Part shown: one piece after another, positions 16,880 through 24,756 of the stretch | Layout of the letters: every line of letters begins with the position of its first letter | How positions within the stretch are numbered: the first letter of the stretch is position 1 | Assembly: GCF_963675305.1 (NCBI RefSeq) | Contig: NZ_OY776147.1 | Coordinates: 372,001 to 436,000, forward strand | DNA from: an uncultured Hyphomonas sp. | GTDB lineage: Bacteria > Pseudomonadota > Alphaproteobacteria > Caulobacterales > Hyphomonadaceae | Length of the DNA stretch: 64,000 bases | Reading direction: 5' to 3' | Notes under the pieces: model-generated | The model's database searches: none | What the model was told of the DNA's origin: nothing | Seen by the model: only the letters and a program-made list of their open reading frames with translations | Position numbers and translations under genes: made by a program

Positions 16880-17926
16880 TCAGAAACAGTCCGCCACGTC
16901 GGCGAGCCAGGCCTGGACTTCGTCTTTCGCTTCCAGCGGGGATTTGCCGTGGCGGACGAGGATCAGGTCCTTCTCCGGCACGAGGACCGTGTACTGACCT
17001 TCATAGCCATTGCAGGAGAAGCTGCCGGGGCCGGCCATGCCCAGCCACCAATGAGCGCCATAGCCAAGCGTTTCGGTCTCCGGCACCGCCGGGGTCGGCG
17101 TGCGGGCATAGTCGGCCCAGCCGTCCGGCAGGATGCGGGTGCCATCCCAGACACCGCCCCGCAGATAGAGCAGGCCGAAACGGGCAAAGTCCCGCGCGGT
17201 GCAATAGCAGAAGGAGGAGCCGATAAAGGTGCCGGCGGCGTCGAACTTCGGAAGTGGGGAGCGCATGCCGATGGGGGAGAACAGTTCCCGGAACATGAAC
17301 TCGCGGAAGGCGTCTGCATCACCGCCGAGCGCCCGGGCGGCGCAGCGGGCGACGATGTTCGTCGTGCCGCTCGAATAGCTCCAGAACGTGTCCGGATCAT
17401 GCTCCAGCGGCTGGCTTGCGGCATAGGCCGCCACATCCAGCTGCCCGCTGCCGAACAGCATCTCGATCACGTCGGAGACAGAGCCCGGCACATAGTCTTC
17501 CACGAATTTCAGGCCGCTCGACATCCGCAGCAGCATGTCCAGCGTGATCGCCTGCCGCGGGTCATCCGTAGTCTGCCATTCCGGTACATCGGCCGGGGCG
17601 TGGATGTCGATCTTGCCCTCGCGCACCAGAATGCCGACCAGCGCCTGGGTGATCGACTTGGCTTCGGACCAGGACGGGAAAGTGCTGCCGGGTGTATAGT
17701 CCCGCCAGTAGCGCTCCGCGACAAGCTTGCCGCCCTGTACGGCGAGGAAGGCGTGGGTCTCGCCCATTGTCTCCGGCGCCGGGTCTGCGAAGGCGCGGTC
17801 CAGCAGGCTGTTCAGCCTTGCCGTGTCGGTGCCCGGCGCCGGGCTGCCTTCGGGCCAGGCCTGAGTCGGCCAGGCGACGCCCTCCGGCTGATCGGGCAAG
17901 GGGGGCAGGGGGTGGTCGAACGGCAT
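16880..17926 (-). CDS. Serine hydrolase, beta-lactamase/penicillin-binding-protein fold
   Basis: A 348-residue beta-lactamase-like hydrolase (class C or EstB type). The SxxK nucleophile motif appears as SEAKSITQALVG near residue 85, and the Tyr motif as WSYSSGTTN near 180. There is no clear signal peptide, so it is probably a cytoplasmic esterase or hydrolase rather than a periplasmic beta-lactamase. The ATG at 17926 is chosen over an upstream GTG at 17962 because GGGAG is spaced 8 bases before it. The substrate is unknown. Confidence 0.85.
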   Translation of the reverse strand: MPFDHPLPPLPDQPEGVAWPTQAWPEGSPAPGTDTARLNSLLDRAFADPAPETMGETHAFLAVQGGKLVAERYWRDYTPGSTFPSWSEAKSITQALVGILVREGKIDIHAPADVPEWQTTDDPRQAITLDMLLRMSSGLKFVEDYVPGSVSDVIEMLFGSGQLDVAAYAASQPLEHDPDTFWSYSSGTTNIVARCAARALGGDADAFREFMFRELFSPIGMRSPLPKFDAAGTFIGSSFCYCTARDFARFGLLYLRGGVWDGTRILPDGWADYARTPTPAVPETETLGYGAHWWLGMAGPGSFSCNGYEGQYTVLVPEKDLILVRHGKSPLEAKDEVQAWLADVADCF

Positions 17927-18121
17927 CTGACGGGCTCCCGGATTGGTCTGATCTGGCGGCACCTAATCAGACGCCAGGGGGGGAGGGCAAGAAGGGGGCT
18001 TGCCTGCCTTAGGGTTATGCCCTGATAAATGTGTAATGCGGAATACAGAGACGGAGCGCAATCCATCCACAAGGGCCGCGAGGGAGCGAAACGGACAGGG
18101 CCGAATGGCCCGGCAAGAGGC

Positions 18122-19288
18122 ATGGACGGAAACACACAGGTTACGCCGGAGGTCGAAACTCTCCAGCCGACGCGCACGCCGCTGAGGGCGCAATTGCGCA
18201 ATCCGCGCGTGCGCCTGGGTCTCGCGATCGGGCTGGGCCTGTTGGTTTTATTGGGACTTTTCCGTTTCATGGCGGACCGGGCGGCCTATGTGTCGACCTC
18301 CGATGCCCGCATTGCGGCGGACATGATCGCCGTCTCGACCGACATTTCCGGCAAGATCACCTCTCAGCGTGTCTCGGTGGGCGACACGGTGAAGGCAGGT
18401 GACGTCCTCTACACGATCGACGACCGCGAGGCGGCCTATACGCTGGCCGAGTATGAGGCCCAGGCGAACCGGCTGCGGGCCGAAATTGCCCGCGAGGAGG
18501 CCCGGATCGGGCTCGCCTCCTCCAAGGCCGGCAGCGAAGTCGCCGCCCGGCGCGCCGGCACGCAATCGGCTTCTGCCTCGGTGGAAGCGGCGCGCTCCAA
18601 CCTCGAAACCGCCCAGCGCGACTATGACCGCACGCAGGGCCTGTTCGACCGGGGCCTCGTGCCGCAAAGCGCGCTCGACCAGTCGCGCAACGCCCTCGAC
18701 ACGGCGCGCCAGGGTCTGCTGCGGGCCGAAGCGGACCGTGACAGCGCCCGCGCCGAACAGCGCACAGCCTCCATTCAGGGCGAGGAAGTCCGCCTGATCG
18801 AGCTGGACCTCGGCGTCCTGCGCGCCTCGCTGCAACAGGCCGAAGCCCGCGTCGACGCCCAGCGCGTCGTGGTGGAGCAGCACACGATCCGCGCGCCGGT
18901 CGACGGGGTGGTCGACGAACTGTTCTATGACACGGGCGAGCATTCGCTGCGGGGCTTCCGCGTGGCGTTGATGCATGATCCGGATGCGGTCTGGGTGTCG
19001 GCGAACATCAAGGAGACCGACATCCGCAAGATCGAGACGGGCGCCGATGTCCGCGTGAAAGCCGACAGCCATCCCGGCACGAAGATCACCGGCACTGTCA
19101 CACGAATCCACAATGCGACCCTGGCCGAGTCGGCGCTGATGCCGAACCCGAACGCCAATGGCGTCTTCACCAAGATCACGCAGCGGATTACCGTCCGGAT
19201 CGATCTCGACGATCCGGGCCTGCGCCTGCGGCCGGGCACCATGGTCACCGTCCGCATCCGCAAGCAGCCGTCCAAAACTGCGGCATGA
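18122..19288 (+). CDS. HlyD/EmrA family membrane fusion protein
   Basis: A 388-residue periplasmic adaptor. It has a short cytoplasmic start, one membrane helix (about 37-57), a biotinyl-lipoyl-like beta domain interrupted by a long coiled coil (about 100-225), and a C-terminal barrel. It links an inner-membrane pump to an outer-membrane channel, and the next gene supplies the pump. The ATG at 18122 is preferred for family length, but no good ribosome-binding site separates it from the ATG at 18029. Overlap of ATGA with the pump gene shows translational coupling. Confidence 0.87.
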   Translation: MDGNTQVTPEVETLQPTRTPLRAQLRNPRVRLGLAIGLGLLVLLGLFRFMADRAAYVSTSDARIAADMIAVSTDISGKITSQRVSVGDTVKAGDVLYTIDDREAAYTLAEYEAQANRLRAEIAREEARIGLASSKAGSEVAARRAGTQSASASVEAARSNLETAQRDYDRTQGLFDRGLVPQSALDQSRNALDTARQGLLRAEADRDSARAEQRTASIQGEEVRLIELDLGVLRASLQQAEARVDAQRVVVEQHTIRAPVDGVVDELFYDTGEHSLRGFRVALMHDPDAVWVSANIKETDIRKIETGADVRVKADSHPGTKITGTVTRIHNATLAESALMPNPNANGVFTKITQRITVRIDLDDPGLRLRPGTMVTVRIRKQPSKTAA

Positions 19289-20973
19289 GCAGTACGGCGG
19301 CCGCTTCCGGACCCCAGCCGGCCGGTGACAGCCAGGCGCACGACATTCCTGCCCATGAAATTCCTGCCATGGCGGGCTCTGCCGTCCGGCGGCGCTTTGC
19401 CCAGTTCGGCCCGCAATACCGCTGGATGCTTCTGGGGGCGATGCTGACAGGCTCGCTCGCCACGATGCTGGCGGCGACCACGATCAATGTCGCGCTGCCG
19501 GCCATTATCGGCGCGTTCGGCCTCGGCCAGGATCAGGCGCAATGGATGTCCACCGCCTTCCTCGCATCATCGACGATTGCGATGCTGGCCAATGCCTGGG
19601 CGATGCACACCTACGGGCCGCGGGCGACCTATGTGGCGGGCATGTGCCTGTTCATTGTCGGATCGCTTCTGGGGGCGGTGTCGACCTCGCTGGAAATGCT
19701 GATCCTGTCCCGCGCCCTGCAGGGCATTTCGGCCGGCCTGTTGCAGCCCATGTCGATGTTCCTGATCTTCCAGACCTTTCCAGACAATCAGCGCGGCACG
19801 GCGATGGGCATTTTCTCCATCGGCGTCGTGCTGGCGCCCGCTTTCGGCCCGGCGCTTGGCGGCATCGCAGTGGATCTTGCCAGCTGGCGGCTGGTCTTCA
19901 TTGCCACCCTGCCGCTCGCCTTCGTGGCTCTCAGCGTCGCACCATTCCTCATGCCTTCGGGGGAGGACCCGAATGTCCGGACCCGGCCGCCGCTGGACTG
20001 GCAGGGCCTCGGCCTGCTGACCCTGGCGGTTGTCAGCCTGCTGTCGGCCTTTGCCGGGGCGAACCGGGATGGCTGGGATTCCGACATCACCTATCTGAAG
20101 TTTGCGATCGGCCTGATCAGCGGGGTCAGCTTTGTGATGTGGGAATTGCGCCATCCGTTTCCGGCGCTCAATCCGGCCATTTTCACCTATCGGCAATTCT
20201 GGTCGGCAGGGCTGATCATTTCCGCCACCGGCATTGCCATTTATTCGTCCACCTACCTGATCCCGCTGTTCGTGCAGATGGTGCAGCATTATTCGCCGAC
20301 CGCGGCAGGCGTGATGATGATCCCGGCGGGCCTCGCCATGGTCGTCGGGTTTCCCATTGCCGGGCGGCTGACGGACAGGATGGACGCCCGATACCTTCTG
20401 GGCTTCGGCATTCTCAGTTTTGCCGCCGCCGCCTATCTGCTGGCCGGGGTCACGGCGCTGACACCTTACTGGGTGCTGGTTGGCTGGATCTTCCTGTCAC
20501 GTGTCGGCATCAGCTTCTGCATGCCGCCGGCAAACACGACCGCCGTGCGGGCTTCCCCGCCGCACCTTTTGGCCTCGGCCACGGGCGGGGTTTCTTTCCT
20601 GATGCAGGTTGGCGGGGCCTTCGGGGTCAACCTGCTGGCCATTCTCCTGCAGCGGCGGCTGATCTTCCATGGCGAACACCTGTCGGCTGCCTTGAACGAG
20701 GGCAATCCCGAAATGCTCTACCAGCACGCCCTCTATGCGCAGGAACTGGAACGCTCCGGCATGGCGACACTGCCGGCCTTCCAGAATGCGTTTGGCGTGA
20801 TCGCGCGGCAGGTGTCGGCGGAAGCGCAGGTTCTGGCGTTCCGTGACTGTTTCCATGTCGTCGCCATCTGGTTCGTGCTGGTTTTCTGCGCCCTGTTCCT
20901 GATGCCGAAACCGAAGCTGCAGGGCCCGGCGCCGCCGGTGGCCCGCATGGCGGTCAATCCGGAAGCGGCATAG
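19285..20973 (+). CDS. DHA2 family MFS efflux pump, EmrB-like
   Basis: A 562-residue permease with about 14 predicted helices, as in the DHA2 (EmrB/QacA) drug:H+ antiporters. The core includes ATTINVALPAI in the first helix and QWMSTAFLASSTI, typical of the DHA2 motif. A periplasmic loop near 470-510 separates the last helices. With the EmrA-like adaptor it forms a tripartite export system. An outer-membrane TolC-type gene and a regulator are not visible in the window. Export of toxic compounds is inferred. Confidence 0.9.
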   Translation: MSSTAAASGPQPAGDSQAHDIPAHEIPAMAGSAVRRRFAQFGPQYRWMLLGAMLTGSLATMLAATTINVALPAIIGAFGLGQDQAQWMSTAFLASSTIAMLANAWAMHTYGPRATYVAGMCLFIVGSLLGAVSTSLEMLILSRALQGISAGLLQPMSMFLIFQTFPDNQRGTAMGIFSIGVVLAPAFGPALGGIAVDLASWRLVFIATLPLAFVALSVAPFLMPSGEDPNVRTRPPLDWQGLGLLTLAVVSLLSAFAGANRDGWDSDITYLKFAIGLISGVSFVMWELRHPFPALNPAIFTYRQFWSAGLIISATGIAIYSSTYLIPLFVQMVQHYSPTAAGVMMIPAGLAMVVGFPIAGRLTDRMDARYLLGFGILSFAAAAYLLAGVTALTPYWVLVGWIFLSRVGISFCMPPANTTAVRASPPHLLASATGGVSFLMQVGGAFGVNLLAILLQRRLIFHGEHLSAALNEGNPEMLYQHALYAQELERSGMATLPAFQNAFGVIARQVSAEAQVLAFRDCFHVVAIWFVLVFCALFLMPKPKLQGPAPPVARMAVNPEAA

Positions 20974-21076
20974 GCCGGCGCCTCTCCAACAGGGCAGGGG
21001 CCGTATGTATTTGGCCGGGGCAGGGAAACCGGCGCCGCTATCCAACCGGAGAGGCGTTTCGATCATCCTCTGACGC

Positions 21077-21721
21077 ATGGATGACCAGACCGATCTTCTC
21101 GAACAAGGCTTCACAGGCCTGCGCAACGACCTGCTCGACACGCTGGGCGAAGCCAATCTGCACCTGCAGCCGGAAACCATCACCCGCACGCTGCATGCAC
21201 GGGTGCGCGCAAAGCTGAAAGTGATCGAGACACTCCTCCGCAGGCTGATCCTGTTGCTGGCCATGACGCTGGACCTTGCTCCCGTCCGGCCGCGCGCCGC
21301 GCGTCCGGCTGCGCCCCTGCCGGAGGGCGTGGAGGATGTCACCGCCAGTTTCCGCGCGCACCTGCCGCCGCAATACCGGATGGCATTGATGCCGCCGACG
21401 TCCAGAGCGCCGGGGGAATTCAGCGCGCTGGCAACAGCGCGCCGGACAGGCCCCGTCCTCGCCATGCCGCTCTTGCGCCGGGCGGCGGGCCTGCTGAAAG
21501 TCATAAAACAGCCAGACGCCGCTGCGCGCCGCATGGCCCGTCTGATCGAGCTGATGAAAATGCGCGGCGACGTGAGGCCCTATTGCCTGCCGATTGCAGG
21601 GCGCCACCGGCTGCGTCCGGACCTCGCCCTGCTTGCCGGGGCGATCCGGCTTCAGGTCAATTCAGCGCTGGCAGACTGGCCTGTTCCGGTCCGCCCGCTT
21701 TCCGGTCCCGACACAAGCTGA
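21077..21721 (+). CDS. Hypothetical protein
   Basis: A 214-residue protein that I cannot assign. The N-terminal 60 residues are helical and end in a short hydrophobic stretch (LLRRLILLLAMTLDLAP), perhaps a single membrane-associated helix. The middle is rich in Pro, Arg and Ala, and the C-terminal half has RRMARLIELMKMRG and another alanine-leucine helix. The codon use fits the neighbours. No signal peptide. It lies alone between the efflux pair and a minus-strand gene. Confidence 0.55.
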   Translation: MDDQTDLLEQGFTGLRNDLLDTLGEANLHLQPETITRTLHARVRAKLKVIETLLRRLILLLAMTLDLAPVRPRAARPAAPLPEGVEDVTASFRAHLPPQYRMALMPPTSRAPGEFSALATARRTGPVLAMPLLRRAAGLLKVIKQPDAAARRMARLIELMKMRGDVRPYCLPIAGRHRLRPDLALLAGAIRLQVNSALADWPVPVRPLSGPDTS

Positions 21722-21792
21722 CTTTCCGGGGAAACCCACAAGCCTGCCGCAGTGCGTACGCGCACCTGCGGGCAGAGATGCTGGGCGAAAGA

Positions 21793-22692
21793 TCAATCGT
21801 CGTGAAGGGCCTTCATATCGGCCAGCAGCCGGTTCGTGCTCGCCAGAGCAGACGCCGGGCCCCCGCGCGCTTCAATCAATTCCTTGGATCTGGTGAGCCA
21901 GGTGATCGCACGGCCAGCGGCGTCACTGACACCCTCCCCATCATCGCTGTATTCATACCAGTCGGCCGCCTGAACCCACAGAAAACCCAGCTGGAAGCTC
22001 ACGCCTTCCTCAGCATCCGGACAGGCCGCAACCAGCCATTCCATCCGCTCGACAGCGCCCATCGGGTTCGGGCTGGCCCCATTCTCCAGGAAGTATGGGG
22101 CGATGGTTTCGAAACCGGGAGCGTATCCGGCCGCCTCCGCTTCAGCCCATCCGGGTGTTCTGTAGGGGCAGGCGGCGTCCTGTGTCCGGCCCTTGCCTGA
22201 AATGAATGGGTGGAACTGGGCGCGCGCTTCCAGCTCCACAACCTGCGGCACGATGATCTCTGTCAGCAACTGTTTTCCGCTGGCGGACGTGTCGACCACC
22301 GCTTCGCTGCCATCCTCCCAGGTCAGGCCGGACTTGAAGACAGGCCCGCCAAAGTCTGCAGTGCCGAGCTTCTCGTACCTGAACAGCGCTGCCGTCGCAT
22401 CGCTGAGGGCTTGCAAGCGGCTTGGTGGGTCCTGGATGCGGCCGGCGACCTGCGCGAAAGTATGTGCCGCAAAGAACTGCACGAACGGGTCTTTCGGGCA
22501 AAGCTGGGTCAGCTGGACCGCGTTGGAATAGGCGACATTCAACTGGCCCGGATCGGCGGTCTGCCCCGCCGCGCCGGCGATCTGGTACATCTTCGTCGCC
22601 GCCCCTTCCGGGCAAGCGGCATCCTGTGCCACTGCCAGCATTCCGAAGCCGCCTGAGAACAGGGCCAGGATCAGTGTCTTGATCAGTTTCAT
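21793..22692 (-). CDS. Hypothetical secreted protein
   Basis: A 299-residue protein with a signal peptide (about 1-22, cleaved before QDAACPEG). It has several cysteine-containing repeats: DAACPEG, TQLCPKDP, TQDAACPYR and AACPDAE. These suggest disulfide bonds in the periplasm. Helical segments dominate. I do not recognise a family. It lies 24 bases downstream of the large VWA-like membrane protein gene and may be the last gene of the MoxR operon. Confidence 0.65.
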   Translation of the reverse strand: MKLIKTLILALFSGGFGMLAVAQDAACPEGAATKMYQIAGAAGQTADPGQLNVAYSNAVQLTQLCPKDPFVQFFAAHTFAQVAGRIQDPPSRLQALSDATAALFRYEKLGTADFGGPVFKSGLTWEDGSEAVVDTSASGKQLLTEIIVPQVVELEARAQFHPFISGKGRTQDAACPYRTPGWAEAEAAGYAPGFETIAPYFLENGASPNPMGAVERMEWLVAACPDAEEGVSFQLGFLWVQAADWYEYSDDGEGVSDAAGRAITWLTRSKELIEARGGPASALASTNRLLADMKALHDD

Positions 22693-22716
22693 TCTGCGTC
22701 CCCTCAGACTGAGAAA

Positions 22717-24756
22717 CTATCTTCCCTCCCGGCGCCAGGCCAGCAGGAGGAAAATCACGAGAAGTGCCGCCGCCAGGATCCCTGGCAGCAGGGCCTGGCT
22801 GGAAGATGAGCGCACCGCATAGGCGCCGCGTTCGCGCAGGCCCAGCCAGTTGCCGCCTGCGGACGACCCGCGCGCGCCCGAGCGGCGGATGTCCGGCAGG
22901 CCGGAGCCGTCGGCGTTCAGGCGGAACACGCCGCCGCCCGTGGCGCGGGCCAGCGGCTGCAGGACTTTGATGGTGGACTGAAGGTCGGCATATTCCTTCG
23001 GATTGGCCGGTCCGTTCAGGGCGACCGTCTCCAATCCGCCCGCCCGGGCGCGGTAAAGGCCGAGTTGGCCGATCGGGGCCTCGGCGGTGAACTGGCCGGG
23101 GCCGGTCTCCGTCCAGGCCGGTTCGATCGTATCGCCTTCCGGCGTTTCGATCTGCAGGGGCGGAGCGGTGTCCATCAGGGTGCGCAACTCCACGCGGGCG
23201 GTGTCGCCCTCGGCGGTGAGTTTCAGCCGGCGCTCTTCCAGTTCCGGCTCTTTCATCAGCCAGTGAACGACCCGGCGGATCAGTTCGGAGAACGGGCCGC
23301 CGCCATCATAGCCGCGGGCCCAGAGCCAGATCTGGTCGGACATCAGCATGCCGACCCGGCCTTGGTCGACCCGGTCCAGGACGAGCAGCGGGCGGCCATC
23401 CGGCGCCGCCAGAACCGTGTCGCCGGTTTCTGCCGTCGACTCGATATAGCGCATCCAGCCGCCCCATTTGCGGCCGTCCAGCGGTGCAGTCACCGCGTGG
23501 CGCTTGCCGGCTTCCGTCAGGGCGGGAACGAATTCCCCTGTGCGGACCACGCCCGTCGGCGAGGCCGGCAGGACAGAGGCGAGCGGAGAGCGGGCGAGGC
23601 TGGCCGGCCCGGCGAAATCCTCACCTGCCGCAATCAGCAGGGCGCCGCCATCGGTCACATAGCGCGCCATATTGGCGAGATAAGTCTGCGTGATAACGCC
23701 CCGGCGCTCATACTGGTCGAAGATGATGAGGTCGAACTCTTTCAGTTTGGCCTCGAACAACTCCTCCGTCGGGAAGGCGATCAGCGCCAGCTCGTCCTCG
23801 GTGGCGCTGTCGGTCTTGTAGGGCGGGCGCAGGATGGTGAAGTGAACGAGGTCAACCGAGGGGTCGGATTTCAGAAGGTCCCGCCAGGTCCGGCCGGCCT
23901 GGTTCGGCTTGCCGGTCACCAGAAGGACGCGCAGCCGGTCCCGCACGCCAGCGAGGCTCGCAGCGGTGCGGTTGTTCGCCATCGTCAGCTCCTGCCGGCC
24001 GGGCGGGGCCTCGACCACGACGATGTTTTCCCCCCGCCGCTCGATCTCGATCGGCAACGGGGTCGGTTCTCCGGCCACGACCCGGACGCGCTGCGGGATG
24101 CCGCCATTGACGGAGACGTCGAGATCGATCTCTCCGCCATCGGGGTCGTCGGCCCGGACGATCAGGTCGGCCGTTTCGCCGACAATGCCGAAGCTCGGCG
24201 CCTCAACCAGTTCGACGCGCCGGTCGCCCCGGTCGGGATCGCCGACGATCAGGCCGTGAACCGGCCCGATCACGCCTTCGGCGTCCGGGTCTCTGGGCAC
24301 ATCGTGCAGCTGGCCGTCGGTAATCAGGATGGCGCCGGCAATCCGGTCGCGCGGCACATCGGCCATCAAGCCCTCGAGGGCGCTGTAGAGATGTGTGCCA
24401 TCATCATTCGGATCGCTTTCGAGCACGCGGACCTCAAGGCTCGGATCCTCGGCGAGCTTTGCCTGAACGTCCTCATAGGCCTTGCGCGCCGCAGCTTCAC
24501 GGTCGCCGATCTCCATACTCTCCGACCGGTCCAGCACCACGGCTGCCACCGAGGGAAGGGGCTCGCGTTCTTCGTGCACAAGGCTCGGATTGGAGAGCGC
24601 AGCAGTGAGCAGTGTCAGGCCCAGGCCGCGCGTCAGCCAGGCGCGGCCGCGCAGGAAGATGTAAGCGAGCCAGGCCAGCGCGGTGATCGCCACGAGGACC
24701 CATAAAAGGGGCCAGCCAGGAAAGGGGTCGAACCCGATGCGGACGGCTTCGATCAT
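22717..24756 (-). CDS. Large membrane VWA-like protein of the MoxR operon
   Basis: A 679-residue protein with two N-terminal helices (about 18-37 and 43-60), a VWA-like region whose metal site reads DRSESM near 79, long extracytoplasmic domains, and a final membrane helix (about 655-675). The glutamine-amidotransferase-like segment near 370-390 (DGGALLIAAGEDF) fits the class I GATase-like proteins in such operons. No catalytic role is proven. It starts 4 bases before the DUF4159 gene stops (ATGA overlap). Its probable role is structural or in partner assembly. Confidence 0.78.
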   Translation of the reverse strand: MIEAVRIGFDPFPGWPLLWVLVAITALAWLAYIFLRGRAWLTRGLGLTLLTAALSNPSLVHEEREPLPSVAAVVLDRSESMEIGDREAAARKAYEDVQAKLAEDPSLEVRVLESDPNDDGTHLYSALEGLMADVPRDRIAGAILITDGQLHDVPRDPDAEGVIGPVHGLIVGDPDRGDRRVELVEAPSFGIVGETADLIVRADDPDGGEIDLDVSVNGGIPQRVRVVAGEPTPLPIEIERRGENIVVVEAPPGRQELTMANNRTAASLAGVRDRLRVLLVTGKPNQAGRTWRDLLKSDPSVDLVHFTILRPPYKTDSATEDELALIAFPTEELFEAKLKEFDLIIFDQYERRGVITQTYLANMARYVTDGGALLIAAGEDFAGPASLARSPLASVLPASPTGVVRTGEFVPALTEAGKRHAVTAPLDGRKWGGWMRYIESTAETGDTVLAAPDGRPLLVLDRVDQGRVGMLMSDQIWLWARGYDGGGPFSELIRRVVHWLMKEPELEERRLKLTAEGDTARVELRTLMDTAPPLQIETPEGDTIEPAWTETGPGQFTAEAPIGQLGLYRARAGGLETVALNGPANPKEYADLQSTIKVLQPLARATGGGVFRLNADGSGLPDIRRSGARGSSAGGNWLGLRERGAYAVRSSSSQALLPGILAAALLVIFLLLAWRREGR